Assembly (NCBI GenBank): GCA_026710225.1
Contig: JAPORI010000109.1
Coordinates: 1 to 9,218 of the forward strand
Direction: 5' to 3'
DNA: 9,218 bases
Source: Betaproteobacteria bacterium
GTDB lineage: Bacteria > Pseudomonadota > Gammaproteobacteria > Tethybacterales > Tethybacteraceae
Shown here: positions 7,241 through 9,218 of the stretch, in pieces
Numbering within the stretch: the stretch's first letter is position 1
Layout: the number at the start of each line of letters is the position of its first letter
Notes under the pieces: generated by a model
What the model was told of the DNA's origin: nothing
The model's input: only the letters and a program-made list of their open reading frames with translations
Databases searched by the model: none
Translations under genes and position numbers: made by a program

Positions 7241-8605
7241 ATGGCTGACACGATGGCCAAGCATCCGGAAAGTTTTGACCTGATCGTCATCGGCGGCGGC
7301 TCCGGCGGCGTGCGCGCCGCCCGCCGGGCTGCTGCGCAGCAGGCTTCGGTAGCCCTGTTTGAGGGCGGCCGGCTCGGCGGCACCTGCGTCAATGTCGGCT
7401 GCGTGCCCAAGAAGGTCATGTCTTTCGCCGCTCATGCCCCGGCTACAACCGCCGCGGCAGTTGGTCACGGCTGGCCGAGTGCCGCTACCGGCAACTTTTC
7501 CTGGCCGGATCTGCGCCAGCGGCTGGCCGCATACATCACCGATCTCAACGCCATCTACCGGCGCAATCTGGAAAAGGCCGGCGTCACCATCTTTGACCAG
7601 CGCGCCCGACTCACCGGTGCCAATAGCGTTGAAGCCGGCGGGAAAAGTTATGAGGCCAAAAAAATCCTCATCGCCACCGGCGCCCGGCCGGCCCTGCCGC
7701 CGGTTCCGGGCTTGCGCGAACTGGCCTGCACCTCCGATGACATGTTCTCGTTGCCCAAGCTGCCGGCAACCGCGATCATCGCCGGCGCCGGTTACATCGC
7801 AGTCGAATTCGCATCGATCCTGGCCGGGCTGGGAGTGGCGACCACGCTGGTCCATCGCGGCCCGACCATTTTGAAGAACTTCGATGTTTCGGTGCAAAAG
7901 CGTCTGCTCGATCACCTGCGCGCCCACCAGGTGCAACTGCGGCTGGACACCGATCTGGAAAAAGTGGAAAAAACCGGCAGCGGCGTTTGCGTTTGCTTGC
8001 GCGGCGGTGACCAGCTGCAAGCCGATTTGCTGCTGGCGGCCACCGGCCGGATTGCCAACACTGACGATCTGGGAGCTGCCGAAGCCGGCGTCAAGCTCGG
8101 CAGCCGCGGCCAGATCATCGTTGACGATAACTTTCGTTCCAGTGTCAGCTCGATTTATGCGCTGGGCGATGTGATCGGCCGGCTCGCCCTGACGCCGGTG
8201 GCGATCGCCGAGGGAATGCGTTTTGTTGCCGAAAACTACGGCGGCTACGGACCGCCGCTTGATTACGATCTGGTGCCGACTGCGGTCTTTTCCCATCCGA
8301 ATGTCGGATCGGTGGGGATGAGCGAGCAGCAAGCACGACAGGCGCATCCGGAGGTCCTGATCGCCGAGTCCGAATTCACCTCGATGATTTCCCGCATCGC
8401 CGGCACCGGCGACAAGACCTACATGAAACTGATTCACCTGCCCGACAACGGCCGGGTGCTCGGCGCCCACATGGTTGGGCCGGATGCCGGCGAGATCATG
8501 CAGGGCTTTGCGGTCGCGCTCGGCGGCGGCGCAACCAAACTCGACTTCGACGCGACGGTTGGGATTCACCCGACTGCCGCCGAAGAGTTCGTGTCGATGC
8601 GCTAG
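7241..8605 (+). CDS. gor: Glutathione-disulfide reductase (class I flavin disulfide reductase)
   Basis: A 454-residue FAD- and NADPH-dependent enzyme of the cytosol that regenerates reduced glutathione. FAD site VIGGGSGGVRAA (16-27); redox-active disulfide GGTCVNVGCVPKK (46-58, Cys49 and Cys54); NAD(P) site AGAGYIAVE (181-189); second FAD motif YALGD (306-310); dimer-interface end GIHPTAAEEFVSMR (441-454) with catalytic His443 and Glu448. The ending and VNVGCVPKK point to glutathione reductase rather than lipoamide or mercuric reductase. After the nucleotide fold comes HRGPTILKNFD: Arg206 matches E. coli Arg198, but Lys212 replaces the second NADPH-phosphate Arg (E. coli Arg204). Met5 (7253) is an alternative start; no clear ribosome site precedes either ATG. 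It follows dut by 38 nt and is 7 nt before panB. Confidence 0.94.
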   Translation: MADTMAKHPESFDLIVIGGGSGGVRAARRAAAQQASVALFEGGRLGGTCVNVGCVPKKVMSFAAHAPATTAAAVGHGWPSAATGNFSWPDLRQRLAAYITDLNAIYRRNLEKAGVTIFDQRARLTGANSVEAGGKSYEAKKILIATGARPALPPVPGLRELACTSDDMFSLPKLPATAIIAGAGYIAVEFASILAGLGVATTLVHRGPTILKNFDVSVQKRLLDHLRAHQVQLRLDTDLEKVEKTGSGVCVCLRGGDQLQADLLLAATGRIANTDDLGAAEAGVKLGSRGQIIVDDNFRSSVSSIYALGDVIGRLALTPVAIAEGMRFVAENYGGYGPPLDYDLVPTAVFSHPNVGSVGMSEQQARQAHPEVLIAESEFTSMISRIAGTGDKTYMKLIHLPDNGRVLGAHMVGPDAGEIMQGFAVALGGGATKLDFDATVGIHPTAAEEFVSMR

Positions 8606-8612
8606 CGGCACA

Positions 8613-9218
8613 ATGTCGTTGCAGGCCCTGTTCAAAAAACGCGCCGCCGGCAGCAAGATCGCCGGCCTGACCGCCTATGACGCGAGTTTCGCCGGATTGT
8701 TTGCCCGAGCCGGCTGTGATTTCCTGCTGGTTGGCGATTCACTGGGGATGGTTGTGCAGGGTGCGGCCAACACTCTGGGCGTGTCGCTTGGCGATGTCGT
8801 CTATCACACCCGCTGCTGCGCGGCCGGTGCCGGCAAGCGATTGCTGATTGCCGATCTGCCATTCGGATCCTATGAAAACGGCGAACGCGACGCCTTTGCC
8901 GCCGCCAGCCGGCTGCTTGCCGCCGGTGCCGGCATGGTCAAGCTCGAAGGCGGCCGCCGCTGGGCGCCGACGGTTCGCTATCTGGTCGAGCGCGGCGTGC
9001 CGGTGTGCGCACACATCGGCTTGCAGCCGCAGGCGGCTTTGCTCACCGGATTGCGGATGCAGGGAAAGGAACCGGACGCCGCGCAAGCAATCGAGGCCGA
9101 CGCCGCCGAACTCAGCAGAGCCGGTGCCAGCCTGATAGTGCTGGAAATGATCCCGGCGGCTTTAGCCGGCAAGATAACCGCGGCATTGTTCCAGGTGACG
9201 ATGACGACAGCGAGATCC
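8613..9218 (+). CDS. panB: 3-methyl-2-oxobutanoate hydroxymethyltransferase, 5' part (partial)
   Basis: PanB makes ketopantoate from 2-oxoisovalerate and methylenetetrahydrofolate, the first committed step to pantothenate and CoA. The window holds 202 codons; the family is about 260-280 residues, so the 3' end is outside. Seen: LTAYDASFA (19-27), VGDSLGMVVQG (40-50, metal ligand Asp42), ADLPFGSY (80-87, Asp81), MVKLEGG (108-114, Lys110 and Glu112), CAHIGLQPQ (132-140, His134) and IVLEMIP (175-181, catalytic Glu178). These match E. coli Asp45, Asp84, Glu114 and Glu181. The ATG at 8613 is 7 nt after gor, without an obvious ribosome site, so coupling to gor is likely. After residue 192 the usual IP.IGIGAG does not appear in any frame (see findings). 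Confidence 0.93.
   Translation, partial: MSLQALFKKRAAGSKIAGLTAYDASFAGLFARAGCDFLLVGDSLGMVVQGAANTLGVSLGDVVYHTRCCAAGAGKRLLIADLPFGSYENGERDAFAAASRLLAAGAGMVKLEGGRRWAPTVRYLVERGVPVCAHIGLQPQAALLTGLRMQGKEPDAAQAIEADAAELSRAGASLIVLEMIPAALAGKITAALFQVTMTTARS

Noticed and set aside
7237..7242. TAGAAT as a -10 box for gor
   Set aside because: It overlaps the first candidate ATG and has no -35 at normal spacing; gor is more simply read from the upstream cluster promoter.
7142..8656. 504-aa open frame on the minus strand
   Set aside because: It lies antisense to dut, gor and the start of panB, which are all recognised with intact motifs; no domain is visible in it.

Overview
The window looks like a piece of a GC-rich proteobacterial chromosome, most likely gammaproteobacterial. 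The basis is gene order: a DUF721/DciA-like gene, an M23 peptidase gene and secA sit together as they do in Pseudomonas- and Xanthomonas-type genomes, where the M23 gene occupies the place that secM has in E. coli. No rRNA or other species-level marker is present, so I do not name a genus. No tRNA, rRNA, CRISPR array, transposase or integrase was seen.

Left part (1-2310): accessory or poorly known genes. It opens with the 3' end of a rightward gene resembling DUF2971 proteins (1-301). This converges with a leftward gene for a small exported protein (405-881). Next comes a leftward, translationally coupled pair: a 120-aa protein with a low-complexity N-terminus (1948-2310) and a ClpP-fold serine protease of the SDH proteinase type (1037-1945), which starts at a TTG behind a strong Shine-Dalgarno. 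Hand counts on single 60-base lines give about 40-57% GC in the DUF2971-like gene and the protease pair, against about 72% on a line inside secA. This part may therefore be a different compositional segment.

Middle part (2341-6324): a DUF721/DciA-like gene runs left, and a membrane-anchored M23 peptidase runs right from a 58-bp divergent spacer that contains an inverted repeat. The peptidase gene overlaps secA by ATGA. SecA (896 aa) is complete, with all ATPase motifs and the C-terminal zinc-binding tail.

Right part (6325-9218): a near-perfect extended -10 promoter follows secA and precedes a tight rightward cluster. It contains a 115-aa membrane-anchored protein of unknown function, dut (dUTPase, overlapping it by 19 nt), gor (glutathione reductase) and panB (ketopantoate hydroxymethyltransferase, cut by the window end). 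The cluster joins unrelated housekeeping tasks: nucleotide sanitation, redox balance and pantothenate synthesis.

The most interesting unexplained items are the protease plus 120-aa partner cassette, the small exported protein with its nested palindrome and promoter, the unknown 115-aa protein wired to dut, substitutions at ligand-binding positions of Dut and Gor, and a sudden loss of PanB homology in the last ~30 bases. None of these by itself proves a new system.
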